Source: a virus. From it: a DNA stretch of 46,409 bases. The notes below the pieces were generated by a model. That model saw nothing but the letters and a program-made list of their open reading frames with translations, was not told the DNA's origin and did not search any database. The position numbers and the translations under genes were made by a program. This document shows, one piece after another, positions 24,667 to 31,551 of this stretch; the first letter of the stretch is position 1; the number at the start of each line of letters is the position of its first letter. Location: the IMG/VR virus record IMGVR_UViG_3300046512_000061, positions 1 to 46,409 of that record; one strand, written 5' to 3'.

Positions 24667-25149
24667 TTAGCTCGACGACTTAGGAAGGAGAACCGGCTCG
24701 CCGGAGACTTGGATACCGACGGTCGAGGTGACCATGGTGTTCAGGCCGAAGGTGAATGGGAAGCTGTTCATGTAACCGTCGAAAACCAGCCAGCTACGAG
24801 TTGGAGGCAGAACGAATTCGTACTCGCCCGAACTGTCGGTACCCGTGGTCGGAGCTACGACGCCGTCAGAGAAGCCGATAGCCCACTTCAGCTGGGTGCC
24901 GGCGGTCTTCAACTGGTGCAAACGCACGTGGTTCACGTCGGCAGGATCGAACTGCAGGCCGAAGGTAGCGGCGCCAGGGGTGGCGAGGCCGGCTTCGTAA
25001 GTGCGGGAAAGACTGTTCAGACAGGTCGTTTCGATCTGGTCGATCGCCGTATCGATACCGTCGAGGGAAGTAATGCAACCTACGTCCAGCAAAGTACCCG
25101 TTGCGGGGTCAATGGTGTACAGGTCTGTCCCCTGGCTCTTGATGGTCAT
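24667..25149 (-). CDS. Major tail (tube) protein (160 aa)
   Basis: The start SQGTDLYTIDPATGTLLDVG is of the tail tube class, and the sequence is beta-rich throughout. The gene lies between the tail terminator and the chaperones, the standard place for the tube protein. GAGG precedes the ATG by about nine bases. Confidence 0.85.
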   Translation of the reverse strand: MTIKSQGTDLYTIDPATGTLLDVGCITSLDGIDTAIDQIETTCLNSLSRTYEAGLATPGAATFGLQFDPADVNHVRLHQLKTAGTQLKWAIGFSDGVVAPTTGTDSSGEYEFVLPPTRSWLVFDGYMNSFPFTFGLNTMVTSTVGIQVSGEPVLLPKSSS

Positions 25150-25194
25150 TTGTGTAGCCTCGTTAGAGTGGGTAGTGTCCTGTGCAAGAATATC

Positions 25195-25563
25195 CTAGTT
25201 CCGTTTAACAATCCAATCCACGTCAAAACTCGTTCGGTAGAGCTTGGTCGCCTCTTCGCGATCCGTGCCTCGGTAGCCGGTCAGATAGGAATCCAGCTCA
25301 ATCGCGTAACGGATTGCCTTCGCAACTTCTACGCTACTGGCGGCTGTGGCCGCGTACACGTCTACCTGCAGACTGGCCTGATCCGCGTCAGGGCGGCAAT
25401 TGAGCATGTTGTAAGGAGAACCGCCGATCCACTGGTAGACCACGTACGGCTTGGCGCCCGCTTGAGGGCTTTCGCCAAATGGATAGATCCGCGGCAGCGC
25501 ACCGCCGAGCAAGGCTTGCACAGTGGCGTCGGCTTTGCACACTTGGAAGAAAGGAGTATCCAT
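25195..25563 (-). CDS. Tail terminator / DUF3168-like protein (122 aa)
   Basis: The pattern VQALLGG..PRIYPFGESPQ..KPYVVYQWIGG followed by beta strands (SLQVDVYAAT) and a helix fits DUF3168 tail-completion proteins that cap the tube before head joining. It overlaps the gp10-like gene by one base. Confidence 0.78.
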   Translation of the reverse strand: MDTPFFQVCKADATVQALLGGALPRIYPFGESPQAGAKPYVVYQWIGGSPYNMLNCRPDADQASLQVDVYAATAASSVEVAKAIRYAIELDSYLTGYRGTDREEATKLYRTSFDVDWIVKRN

Positions 25564-26006
25564 CAGTCGAGGTCCAATTTGATGAGTTGGTATTTAGCGC
25601 TAGAAAGGAATTCAGCGAAAACCGCTTGCTGGTTTTGTCCGAGCGCGTTACGCATGAAAGGCTGCGCGCGGAAACGGCTGGTGCCTAGCTCTTGATACCA
25701 CCAGTACCAGCTATTTCCTCCGCGCTGACCGCGCTTGCTTTTGCGCACCCCTACGGAGATTTTGGTGCTGCCCGTTTCGTTGAAGAACTTTGTGTCTTCG
25801 ACTAAAGCGATGTTCAGAGGGATGTAATTCGGCGTACGTGGATCGTCTATCCGGTCAGCGTTATCCTTAGCAGCTTTAAGCACTATATCCATAGCGTCTT
25901 TCGCAGCGGGTACGACTACCTTACGCTGCAACTCCTGCGGCAGCGTGCGGAACACACGGCTCAGCTCGTCCGCGCCGGTAAGCTTGTATGTGATCCAATC
26001 GGCCAT
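25563..26006 (-). CDS. HK97 gp10-like head-tail connector (147 aa)
   Basis: The N-terminus (LTGADELSRVFRTLPQELQRKVVVPA) and C-terminus (WYQELGTSRFRAQPFMRNAL) match the HK97 gp10 family that joins head and tail. In most phages it directly follows the head closure gene; here about 4 kb of accessory DNA lies between them. The upstream HNH gene overlaps its first 46 bases. Confidence 0.85.
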   Translation of the reverse strand: MADWITYKLTGADELSRVFRTLPQELQRKVVVPAAKDAMDIVLKAAKDNADRIDDPRTPNYIPLNIALVEDTKFFNETGSTKISVGVRKSKRGQRGGNSWYWWYQELGTSRFRAQPFMRNALGQNQQAVFAEFLSSAKYQLIKLDLD

Positions 26007-26842
26007 GGGCGACCCTCCAGTTCATGCGGCATCTTAGCACCTTTGCTGTGGTTGTCGGAGGCCCACAACGGCTGCATGTTGGTGAAGTGGCAAAGCTTCT
26101 CCATTTCGTCTCGGTTCACCGCCGACGAAAGCGGAATTATATGATCGATGTGCCAACCGAACTTTCCACGATTTTCCCACGTCATGCCTGGAAGAAATTT
26201 AGCCTCAAGGAATGCTTTGAATTCTTCGAACGAACACCCTAAAAGAGCTTCTGTCTTCGTGCTTTTCTTGTAGCCACCCTTCTGCATAGCGCACAAAATA
26301 CGACGACGGCAAGTCATCTGTAACGCGTATAGCGGATCCGTTTTATAGCGGTTTAGACGGTACTGCAGTTGGTAGGCGTTGAAGGCTTCGCGGTTATCTT
26401 TCTGCCGTTGGATCTGACGAGCATTAAGAACGGCGCGATTAGCCTTACGGTAAGCTGCAGCTCTAGCTTTCATCGCCTCTGGATTGCGCTCCCGGTACTC
26501 TTTCGATTTAGCTAATATCTCTTCCTTACGAGTGGCGTATCTAGCCTGCGATCTGTGCATAGTTGGCAATGGGTCATCCGAATAGCGTGCCTTAGCTTTG
26601 GCACGGTAGTATTCCGGCTTTTTGGCATACGCAGCTTTCTTCGCAGCCGCTACCTTCTCCGGATTAGCAGCGAGATACTCAGCCATTTTCGCCAATCGCT
26701 TCTCACGGTTGCGTTGGTAGTCCTCGGACTTTTTAGCCGTGAAACATGGACGGCACCAAAAGTGCAAGCCATCGCGCGTGCTTTTACGGGGAGGGTATTC
26801 GCTAAGGGATTTTTCTATCTTGCAAAGTGTACAGGTTTTCAT
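25961..26842 (-). CDS. HNH endonuclease, homing type (293 aa)
   Basis: An N-terminal zinc site (C4, C7, C30, C33) is followed by a long basic helical repeat region (residues 35-190, many A-K-R-Y units). A C-terminal HNH domain has GWHIDHIIPLSS and NMQPLWASDNHSKGAK. The overlap with the gp10-like gene and the position at one border of the accessory island suggest a free-standing homing endonuclease that helped insert this block. Confidence 0.88.
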   Translation of the reverse strand: MKTCTLCKIEKSLSEYPPRKSTRDGLHFWCRPCFTAKKSEDYQRNREKRLAKMAEYLAANPEKVAAAKKAAYAKKPEYYRAKAKARYSDDPLPTMHRSQARYATRKEEILAKSKEYRERNPEAMKARAAAYRKANRAVLNARQIQRQKDNREAFNAYQLQYRLNRYKTDPLYALQMTCRRRILCAMQKGGYKKSTKTEALLGCSFEEFKAFLEAKFLPGMTWENRGKFGWHIDHIIPLSSAVNRDEMEKLCHFTNMQPLWASDNHSKGAKMPHELEGRPWPIGSHTSLPARTS

Positions 26843-26935
26843 GCGAAGCTCTCGGTCAGGAGGCAGTCGAAAGGTAATGCGGAAGACAGTGACTAGCTGC
26901 CTTGTCGGGTGCCCCCTATCCGCAACATAACTTTA

Positions 26936-27574
26936 CTAGCTCACGCGTTTAAAAGCAAATGATGTAATGCCTTCGCGGCCGAGTTCCGTTTCGGCGTGGT
27001 TCACTTCGCGCAATTCGAAACCTTGCCTTTCGCACCATCCGATGAAACCTGGCAACGTGTGGTACCACAAATGCTCGCCCGGCTTGAAGTGCTTGGAGCC
27101 GAGGATATCGCCCACGTCTTGATAGATCGGCATGGAGACGAAAAGCCAATCGGTCACGTTAGCCAAGAGTGCTTCGGGATCCGGGATATGCTCGAGGCTA
27201 TCCCAGCAGGTAATAGCGGGAACCTTTCTATCTTCCGGCGAATGCCATTCGTCCCCCGGCTTTCGCCACCGATTGATAGACTTTAGCCAAGCATTAGCCT
27301 CTTTACTGATGTCATACCCCCAGCCGCCGGATTCTTGGACGAACCGCCCGCCGCCGATACCGATATCACAAACTGTCGACGGATCTGTGTACTTCGATAC
27401 CAGCTCTACACGTGCCTTAGTCAACGCAGCGCCCATGGGCGTCGCATCTAGGCGCTGATAGTTCTCGAAATACTCGCCGCTGTATTCCATAGGCGGCGCG
27501 CTATGCCATCCGATACCCAGTTCAGGACACCACAGGAATCGCCCTTTCAGCCCAGGTGGTAAGCTTTGAGTCAT
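26936..27574 (-). CDS. Class I SAM-dependent methyltransferase-like protein (212 aa)
   Basis: The ATG at 27574 is preferred over GTG at 27595 because AAAAGGA lies just before it. Motif I is VCDIGIGGGRFV (residues 68-79), and the TCWDSLEHIPDPEALL segment matches the acidic loop typical of small-molecule or sugar methyltransferases. It overlaps the glycosyltransferase-like gene upstream, suggesting a common pathway such as decoration of a virion or cell-surface glycan. The substrate is unknown. Confidence 0.75.
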   Translation of the reverse strand: MTQSLPPGLKGRFLWCPELGIGWHSAPPMEYSGEYFENYQRLDATPMGAALTKARVELVSKYTDPSTVCDIGIGGGRFVQESGGWGYDISKEANAWLKSINRWRKPGDEWHSPEDRKVPAITCWDSLEHIPDPEALLANVTDWLFVSMPIYQDVGDILGSKHFKPGEHLWYHTLPGFIGWCERQGFELREVNHAETELGREGITSFAFKRVS

Positions 27575-28355
27575 AATCTGAAATCCTTTTGTCACACGAG
27601 TGAATTTTAAGTCGGCACCGGCAGAAGTTGTCGGGAACCGCGAATGTGATGTTGCTTTGACCTTTTGGCGTGATCAGCTCCGGAGCATTATAGCCGCCTT
27701 GGCCGCCGCAGATAATCCATGCGGGAACCTTAGCGCTTAACGCGGCCGGCACCAACCATCCGATGCCGCCGATCACTGCAGAGGCGTTAGCGACCAGTGC
27801 CAGCAGTTGTTCGACCGCCAGTTCGCCTTTGTGATACTGCACGTCGGCGTAAGGAGCATCACCGACAATCCATTCTTGTCCTTCTTGTAAATCCGCAACA
27901 CTGATTATTTTATACCCGCGTTCGGACGCCTGCATGATCGCTTCTGCGATGTACATCGGCAGAGGGTTCCGGGTATCCGCTCGCCACTCGCTACGCACCG
28001 TAGCAGGACGCACGACTACGTATTTACCCGTTTCAGGCGATGGCGGCAGAGGCGGCAGGTCGAACTCGCCAGGCATTACGCCGAAGCTCGCGATCATGCC
28101 GGGGATAATGCCTTCCGTGCCGTAGCGAATGTGTCTCGCTGGTTGCTTAGCCGGAGGCATTAGCCACGAGGAATGCCGAGCGATGTTCTTCGCTTGGGTA
28201 CGCAGATTGGTTTGCGGTCTAACGCAGTGGACGTGTGGCAAATCGGATACGAGTTCCGGCCAGGGGGTATCGAGGTAGATAGGGCCTGGCATGTTTTTCA
28301 GGAATGCCCGGCTAAACAGGCAATCTCCGAGCCCGCGCATACCGTGGATGATCAT
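27522..28355 (-). CDS. Glycosyltransferase-like protein, GT9/heptosyltransferase fold (277 aa)
   Basis: The N-terminus (RGLGDCLFSRAFLKNMPG) resembles the GDxL loop of heptosyltransferases. A Rossmann-like C-terminal half has LLALVANASAVIGGIGWLVPAAL and VPAWIICGG, where a nucleotide sugar would bind. This is a GT-B type protein. It is coupled (ATGA overlap) to a small gene upstream and overlaps the methyltransferase downstream. Confidence 0.65.
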   Translation of the reverse strand: MIIHGMRGLGDCLFSRAFLKNMPGPIYLDTPWPELVSDLPHVHCVRPQTNLRTQAKNIARHSSWLMPPAKQPARHIRYGTEGIIPGMIASFGVMPGEFDLPPLPPSPETGKYVVVRPATVRSEWRADTRNPLPMYIAEAIMQASERGYKIISVADLQEGQEWIVGDAPYADVQYHKGELAVEQLLALVANASAVIGGIGWLVPAALSAKVPAWIICGGQGGYNAPELITPKGQSNITFAVPDNFCRCRLKIHSCDKRISDYDSKLTTWAERAIPVVS

Positions 28356-28528
28356 AGACCTTTCTCTAAACGTGCGGCGAGTTGCTTGAACACCGACGCA
28401 GCAGCTTTATGCATTACATCACGCAGGATTAAGCGCCCCTGGCCTTTGCTGTTCAATCGTTCGGTAGGATACGCGAAGCGGGATCGGTCTTCGTCGATCA
28501 GACCCCAAGTTTTCTCTTTCAAGTCCAT
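28352..28528 (-). CDS. Small hypothetical protein (58 aa)
   Basis: GGAGATAGGAA precedes the ATG, and the stop overlaps the glycosyltransferase-like start, so it belongs to the same operon. The sequence is basic and helical (LILRDVMHKAAASVFKQL). Its ribosome site directly follows the terminator of the tRNA unit. Confidence 0.6.
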   Translation of the reverse strand: MDLKEKTWGLIDEDRSRFAYPTERLNSKGQGRLILRDVMHKAAASVFKQLAARLEKGL

Positions 28529-28540
28529 TTCCTATCTCCA

Positions 28541-28563
28541 AAAAGAACCCCGCCGGAGCAGGG
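28541..28563 (-). terminator. Rho-independent terminator after the tRNA genes
   Basis: On the minus strand CCCTG pairs with CGGGG around a six-base loop, followed by TTCTTTTT. It lies 24 bases downstream of the tRNA-Trp 3' end and just before the ribosome site of the next gene. It may release the tRNA transcript and partly reduce read-through. Confidence 0.65.
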
Positions 28564-28586
28564 TGAAGGGCGCAGCACGGGAAATA

Positions 28587-28662
28587 TGGCGTCGAGGCTA
28601 GGATTCGAACCTAGAACGCACGGCTTTGGAGGCCGGCATGTTGCCAATTACAATACCTGGAC
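28587..28662 (-). tRNA. tRNA-Trp (anticodon CCA)
   Basis: A cloverleaf is readable on the minus strand. The acceptor is GTCCAGG/CCTCGAC with one C-C mismatch, and the D arm is short. The anticodon loop CTCCAAA carries CCA. The T arm is CTAGG-TTCGAAT-CCTAG and the encoded 3' end is CCA. The acceptor mismatch and a weak outermost anticodon-stem pair may lower stability. Confidence 0.82.
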
Positions 28663-28666
28663 AAAA

Positions 28667-28743
28667 TGGAACAGGATTAAGGATTCGAACCTTAGAATGT
28701 TGGGATCAAAACCCAATGCGTTAGACCGCTTCGCCAATCCTGT
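28667..28743 (-). tRNA. tRNA-Gln (anticodon TTG)
   Basis: The acceptor ACAGGAT/ATCCTGT is fully paired. The anticodon arm is TTGGG-TTTTGAT-CCCAA with TTG, the T arm TAAGG-TTCGAAT-CCTTA, and the 3' CCA is encoded. It matches the bacterial tRNA-Gln pattern. Four bases separate it from tRNA-Trp, so they are processed from one precursor. Confidence 0.92.
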
Positions 28744-28941
28744 GAAATTAGTAGAGGCGCGGTTCGCTCAAAGCATCACCAAATCGCTTGCCGCACGTCG
28801 CGCTACTCGCAGCCCCGGTATCTCTTGACTCTACATTGCCAGTCAAATTGCCTGGGATGATGAGTCCCAAACTCTTTGACCTACGCCGCTTTACCTCACC
28901 GGAAGTCCGTCCTGCGAGGCTAGACGCTGCCTCTGAAACGA
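28744..28941 (-). ncRNA. Structured non-coding leader of the tRNA unit; possible degenerate tRNA
   Basis: About 200 bases between the promoter and tRNA-Gln hold no credible gene. On the minus strand there is an anticodon-arm-like hairpin TGGGA-CTCATCA-TCCCA. A second hairpin is TTGACT-N10-AGTCAA, and CCGGT near the start can pair with ACCGG near the end. The T arm lacks TTCGA and there is no encoded CCA, so I do not call a functional tRNA. It could be a decayed tRNA or a processed leader RNA. Confidence 0.35.
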
Positions 28942-28970
28942 ACTTTAGTCACTCGCATCACAAGTGTCAA
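28942..28970 (-). promoter_or_regulatory. Sigma70-type promoter of the tRNA unit
   Basis: On the minus strand TTGACA (28965-28970), a 17-base spacer, then TAAAGT (28942-28947). The -35 is a perfect consensus. It lies in the last codons of the DUF115-like gene, with the stop codon in the -10. It would transcribe the tRNA genes and end at the terminator near 28550. Confidence 0.65.
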
Positions 28971-29496
28971 CAACCTTTTGCAACTCTTTTTCGAGATACC
29001 CCAACTTGTAGGCAGACAAGGATGTCTCCCTACTACAGTTCACCACCTGATTGCGCTGCGCCAATCTAGCGTGCTGCGCGTTCCACTTCCTGCACAACGC
29101 TTCGTCGGGGTTCTTCGTGTCGCTGTGGTCACCATGCCAGTGCGTACCGCCTTGCACCGTGCAGTCGTACCCAAGAAGCAGGACACGTTCTGCGCCTAGC
29201 TGAAAGGCCAGTTCGATCGCTCTCAAGCCAGAGTTGTATTCACCGTAAGCCGTGTGCAGGTTCAGAGCGTGCTTTGCGGATGCCTGGCGGGTACATGTCC
29301 ATCGTTTCGGTCCTTCCGGCACTTGGCTAACGTTGGCATCCCACCACGCTAGATCACCTGCGTAAAGGTGATCGCACCACGGGGCTAGCTGCCAGGAGTT
29401 GTTCACAGCGATTGTAGGGAGGCCGGACGCGAGGACCAGTTCGCAGTCGTGCGCGTTGAGGCTCGGGCCGGAGGCGATGCAGACGAAGGTTTTCAT
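28945..29496 (-). CDS. DUF115/MptE-like protein, possible glycosyl transfer (183 aa)
   Basis: The N-terminus FVCIASGPSLNAHDCE and TIAVNNSWQLAPWCDHLYAGD fit the DUF115/MptE-like fold used by motility accessory (Maf) and related sugar-transfer proteins. GLRAIELAFQLGAERVLLLGYDC gives the second Rossmann-like half. It is much shorter than bacterial Maf proteins. With the GT9-like and methyltransferase genes nearby, glycan modification is plausible but not shown. Confidence 0.55.
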   Translation of the reverse strand: MKTFVCIASGPSLNAHDCELVLASGLPTIAVNNSWQLAPWCDHLYAGDLAWWDANVSQVPEGPKRWTCTRQASAKHALNLHTAYGEYNSGLRAIELAFQLGAERVLLLGYDCTVQGGTHWHGDHSDTKNPDEALCRKWNAQHARLAQRNQVVNCSRETSLSAYKLGYLEKELQKVVDTCDASD

Positions 29497-29516
29497 GCAG
29501 GACTCCGGCCGGCTGT

Positions 29517-29942
29517 TTACTTAGCGAGGGAAGCAGCGTATTCGATCAGATATATTTTTGGAGCGATCCAGATTTGCAGCCAGGTTAGATTGGTCATACC
29601 ACCGATACCAAAACCCGCGCCGAAGCAGCCGCCTACAATAACAGCCATTAGGCCGGGGTGGATGTCGCCGCTACTGTCGTAGCACAGTGTCTCTTTGTAC
29701 TTCTTCCAGCTGCCGTTGTTTTCGGACTCTACTTTTCGAGTTTGCTTGTACACAAAAACGACTGTGCCCGTTAGTAGAATCACGCCGCTGATGAAGATCA
29801 CCAGCGAGTAAACCATTTTCCACAGCAGCAACTGGTGGATAACATCCGGGATTTCCGCGCTCAAGAAATTCACGCCTGCGTCAACGCCTGACATGGTTTT
29901 GTTAAGGATCGCGGTAAGGGCTTGCTGCAGTTGTTCGTTCAT
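29517..29942 (-). CDS. Membrane protein with three predicted segments (141 aa)
   Basis: Hydrophobic segments are at about 42-65 (MVYSLVIFISGVILLTGTVV), 98-115 (LMAVIVGGCFGAGFGIGG) and possibly 118-135. A long amphipathic N-terminal helix precedes them. First gene of the accessory island after the head closure gene and served by its own promoter. It could be a holin-like or host-envelope protein; the function is unknown. Confidence 0.65.
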   Translation of the reverse strand: MNEQLQQALTAILNKTMSGVDAGVNFLSAEIPDVIHQLLLWKMVYSLVIFISGVILLTGTVVFVYKQTRKVESENNGSWKKYKETLCYDSSGDIHPGLMAVIVGGCFGAGFGIGGMTNLTWLQIWIAPKIYLIEYAASLAK

Positions 29943-29973
29943 TTCGATTGCCTCAGTTGGTTTAAGTGAGGCG

Positions 29974-30002
29974 AGTATTTCACAAGCAAATGCAATTGTC
30001 TA
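29974..30002 (-). promoter_or_regulatory. Promoter for the accessory island
   Basis: On the minus strand TAGACA (29997-30002), a 17-base spacer, then AATACT (29974-29979), in the gap between the head closure and membrane protein genes. The -35 matches that of the divergent plus promoter at 43345. It gives the island expression independent of the late structural transcript. Confidence 0.5.
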
Positions 30003-30011
30003 CAACCTTTA

Positions 30012-30350
30012 TCAACCTTCATCGACGCCAGTGCTCACTGGTGCGCTCACGTAATCGCGCCCGCTTTCCTGATCCGGCAGCCACGCGTGCACGTTGTAAA
30101 TATCGCCGTTGTGCAAAATGCGTTGCTTGGCATTCAGACCGGGGCGCTGGCGGATCACAATGCGCGCGATTATCTCGGACTGAATCGCTGCAGCGGCCAA
30201 GAATTCCCGACCGCTGGCCGGAGCAATGCGCGCCGGGACGTTCGCGAAGACCGTTACCCAAGCTTCCGTGAAGCCGCCCGTGTCGGGATCGCGGACCTCG
30301 GTCCAGTCTTGGATATCCACCCGATGGCGGTACTGGCCGGCGCGGCTCAT
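30012..30350 (-). CDS. Head closure / head-tail adaptor protein (112 aa)
   Basis: The ATG at 30350 overlaps the previous stop (TGATG). The sequence SRAGQYRHRVDIQDWTEV..TGGFTEAW and ERKARIVIRQ-type strands are typical of SPP1 gp16/HK97-type head-tail adaptors. It follows the connector gene. The related gp10-like gene that should be next is displaced by the accessory island. Confidence 0.85.
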   Translation of the reverse strand: MSRAGQYRHRVDIQDWTEVRDPDTGGFTEAWVTVFANVPARIAPASGREFLAAAAIQSEIIARIVIRQRPGLNAKQRILHNGDIYNVHAWLPDQESGRDYVSAPVSTGVDEG

Positions 30351-30724
30351 CAGACGCACGCCGGATCGCGTAAAGCATAAAGCAACGCCGTTACGGGTTT
30401 TGGTAGGTAGCCCATCTGATACGCCTCGTTCGCGTTCTCATCCCGGTCTTTGTACAGGAAGCCAAGTTGTAAGAGCGTCGCGGCCTGCACCGAGTATTTC
30501 ACGACTTTATCGCCTGAGCTGTCGACTGCGTAGATAGGATCGCCTGAGCTGTCGAGGATCGGATCGTCGTTGCTGTCACGCTCGACCTCATAAGGCGAAG
30601 CGCTCTTGAGATAGTTCTTCACCGCCTCGGAAGCCGCGCCAATGTACGCCGTGATCAACACGTCGTCGTGGTCGTGGTCCATGTTCAGATGCTGCTTCCC
30701 CCGTTCCAGGGTCACGTACATCAT
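30350..30724 (-). CDS. Head-tail connector, gp6-like (124 aa)
   Basis: The pattern LERGKQHLNMDHDHDDVLITAYIGAASEAVKNYL and a C-terminal TALLYALRDPACV fits HK97 gp6-type connectors that dock on the portal. A 10-codon stretch is repeated in frame inside the middle loop (SSGDPIYAVDSSGD; coding copies at 30511 and 30541), an insertion seen directly in the sequence. GGGG precedes the start inside the upstream gene. Confidence 0.85.
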   Translation of the reverse strand: MMYVTLERGKQHLNMDHDHDDVLITAYIGAASEAVKNYLKSASPYEVERDSNDDPILDSSGDPIYAVDSSGDKVVKYSVQAATLLQLGFLYKDRDENANEAYQMGYLPKPVTALLYALRDPACV

Positions 30725-31551
30725 AGCTTGACCCCCCTGGACGCGTCGAAGGTGCTCGCATTCTCTCGGAGATCCTTGCCGTCACGGCCTTTCTTCACTG
30801 CACAGCGCCAATCGGTCTCCCCGCTACCCGGTACGCCTTTCGGTTGATCGCACTTCGCAATCCAAAAGCTACCGCCGTACGACACTCCGTCACCTTTCTC
30901 GTAGGTGCCGTCGTGCTTAAAGGTTTCGCGATCGATCACCGCAGCGATCTTGACCGATTTCTCGATTACCGTTTCGCCGGCTTGCATCTTGACGGTGAAC
31001 GTGCGGCCGTCGTCGGCCAGGTTTAGATCAAAGTCTTCCAGGTTCAACGCATCGCGACCGTCTTTCGGTTTTGGCATGCGGTCCGCTGCTTTCTCGAAAG
31101 TGTCACGCGCTTGGCGTTCCCATGCAAGAGTCAAGTCTGAGAAGCGGCGTTCAAAGGTGCCCGCGATCTCTTCGACCGAGGGAACAGGGAGTGGAGCGAC
31201 AGGCTGGAGGCCTTTGACCAATTCGCCTAGGTGGGATTGCAGGGCTTCCATATCCGCGTCTTTCCCCTTCTCCGCAACTGGCAGTGCGGCGACAGCTTTA
31301 GAAACCAGTTCGTCGACCAGTGGTCGTACGTCTTCAGAGGTAACCGAAGTTCCGTTCTCCGCTTTCGGCACTAGCGCAGCAGCCGATTTCGACAACGCGT
31401 CCAGGTCGATCAAAGCAGCCGCATCGGCCGCCGTCGGGAGGCGGATCCCTTTCAGCTGAGTTTCCAACTGTTCGATTCGTAGCAACAGAGGGACCGTCGC
31501 TTCTTTCACGATGGCGCCCATCGCTCTGCCGAACTCTACTGGATCAATCAT
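30721..31551 (-). CDS. Portal-associated protein with carbohydrate-binding-like C-terminus (276 aa)
   Basis: N-terminal two thirds are helical and rich in A, E and L (coiled coil). Near residue 160 is KPKDGRDAL, then a beta domain. Residues about 218-265 (YEKGDGVSYGGSFWIAKCDQ, then TDWRCAVKKGRDGKD) have the G-D-x-V..W-A..W layout of carbohydrate-binding domains found in virion proteins. It overlaps the portal gene by four bases, so it is probably a virion component. Confidence 0.65.
   Translation of the reverse strand: MIDPVEFGRAMGAIVKEATVPLLLRIEQLETQLKGIRLPTAADAAALIDLDALSKSAAALVPKAENGTSVTSEDVRPLVDELVSKAVAALPVAEKGKDADMEALQSHLGELVKGLQPVAPLPVPSVEEIAGTFERRFSDLTLAWERQARDTFEKAADRMPKPKDGRDALNLEDFDLNLADDGRTFTVKMQAGETVIEKSVKIAAVIDRETFKHDGTYEKGDGVSYGGSFWIAKCDQPKGVPGSGETDWRCAVKKGRDGKDLRENASTFDASRGVKL

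Noticed and set aside
24145-25695. Long plus-strand open frame (516 aa) opposite tail genes
   Set aside because: It covers the tail tube, chaperone and terminator genes on the other strand, is arginine-rich with no recognisable domain and has no ribosome site. A mirror frame of real genes.
28744-28941. Third tRNA gene
   Set aside because: An anticodon-like hairpin exists, but there is no TTCGA loop, no fully paired acceptor and no CCA end; reported only as a tRNA-like region.
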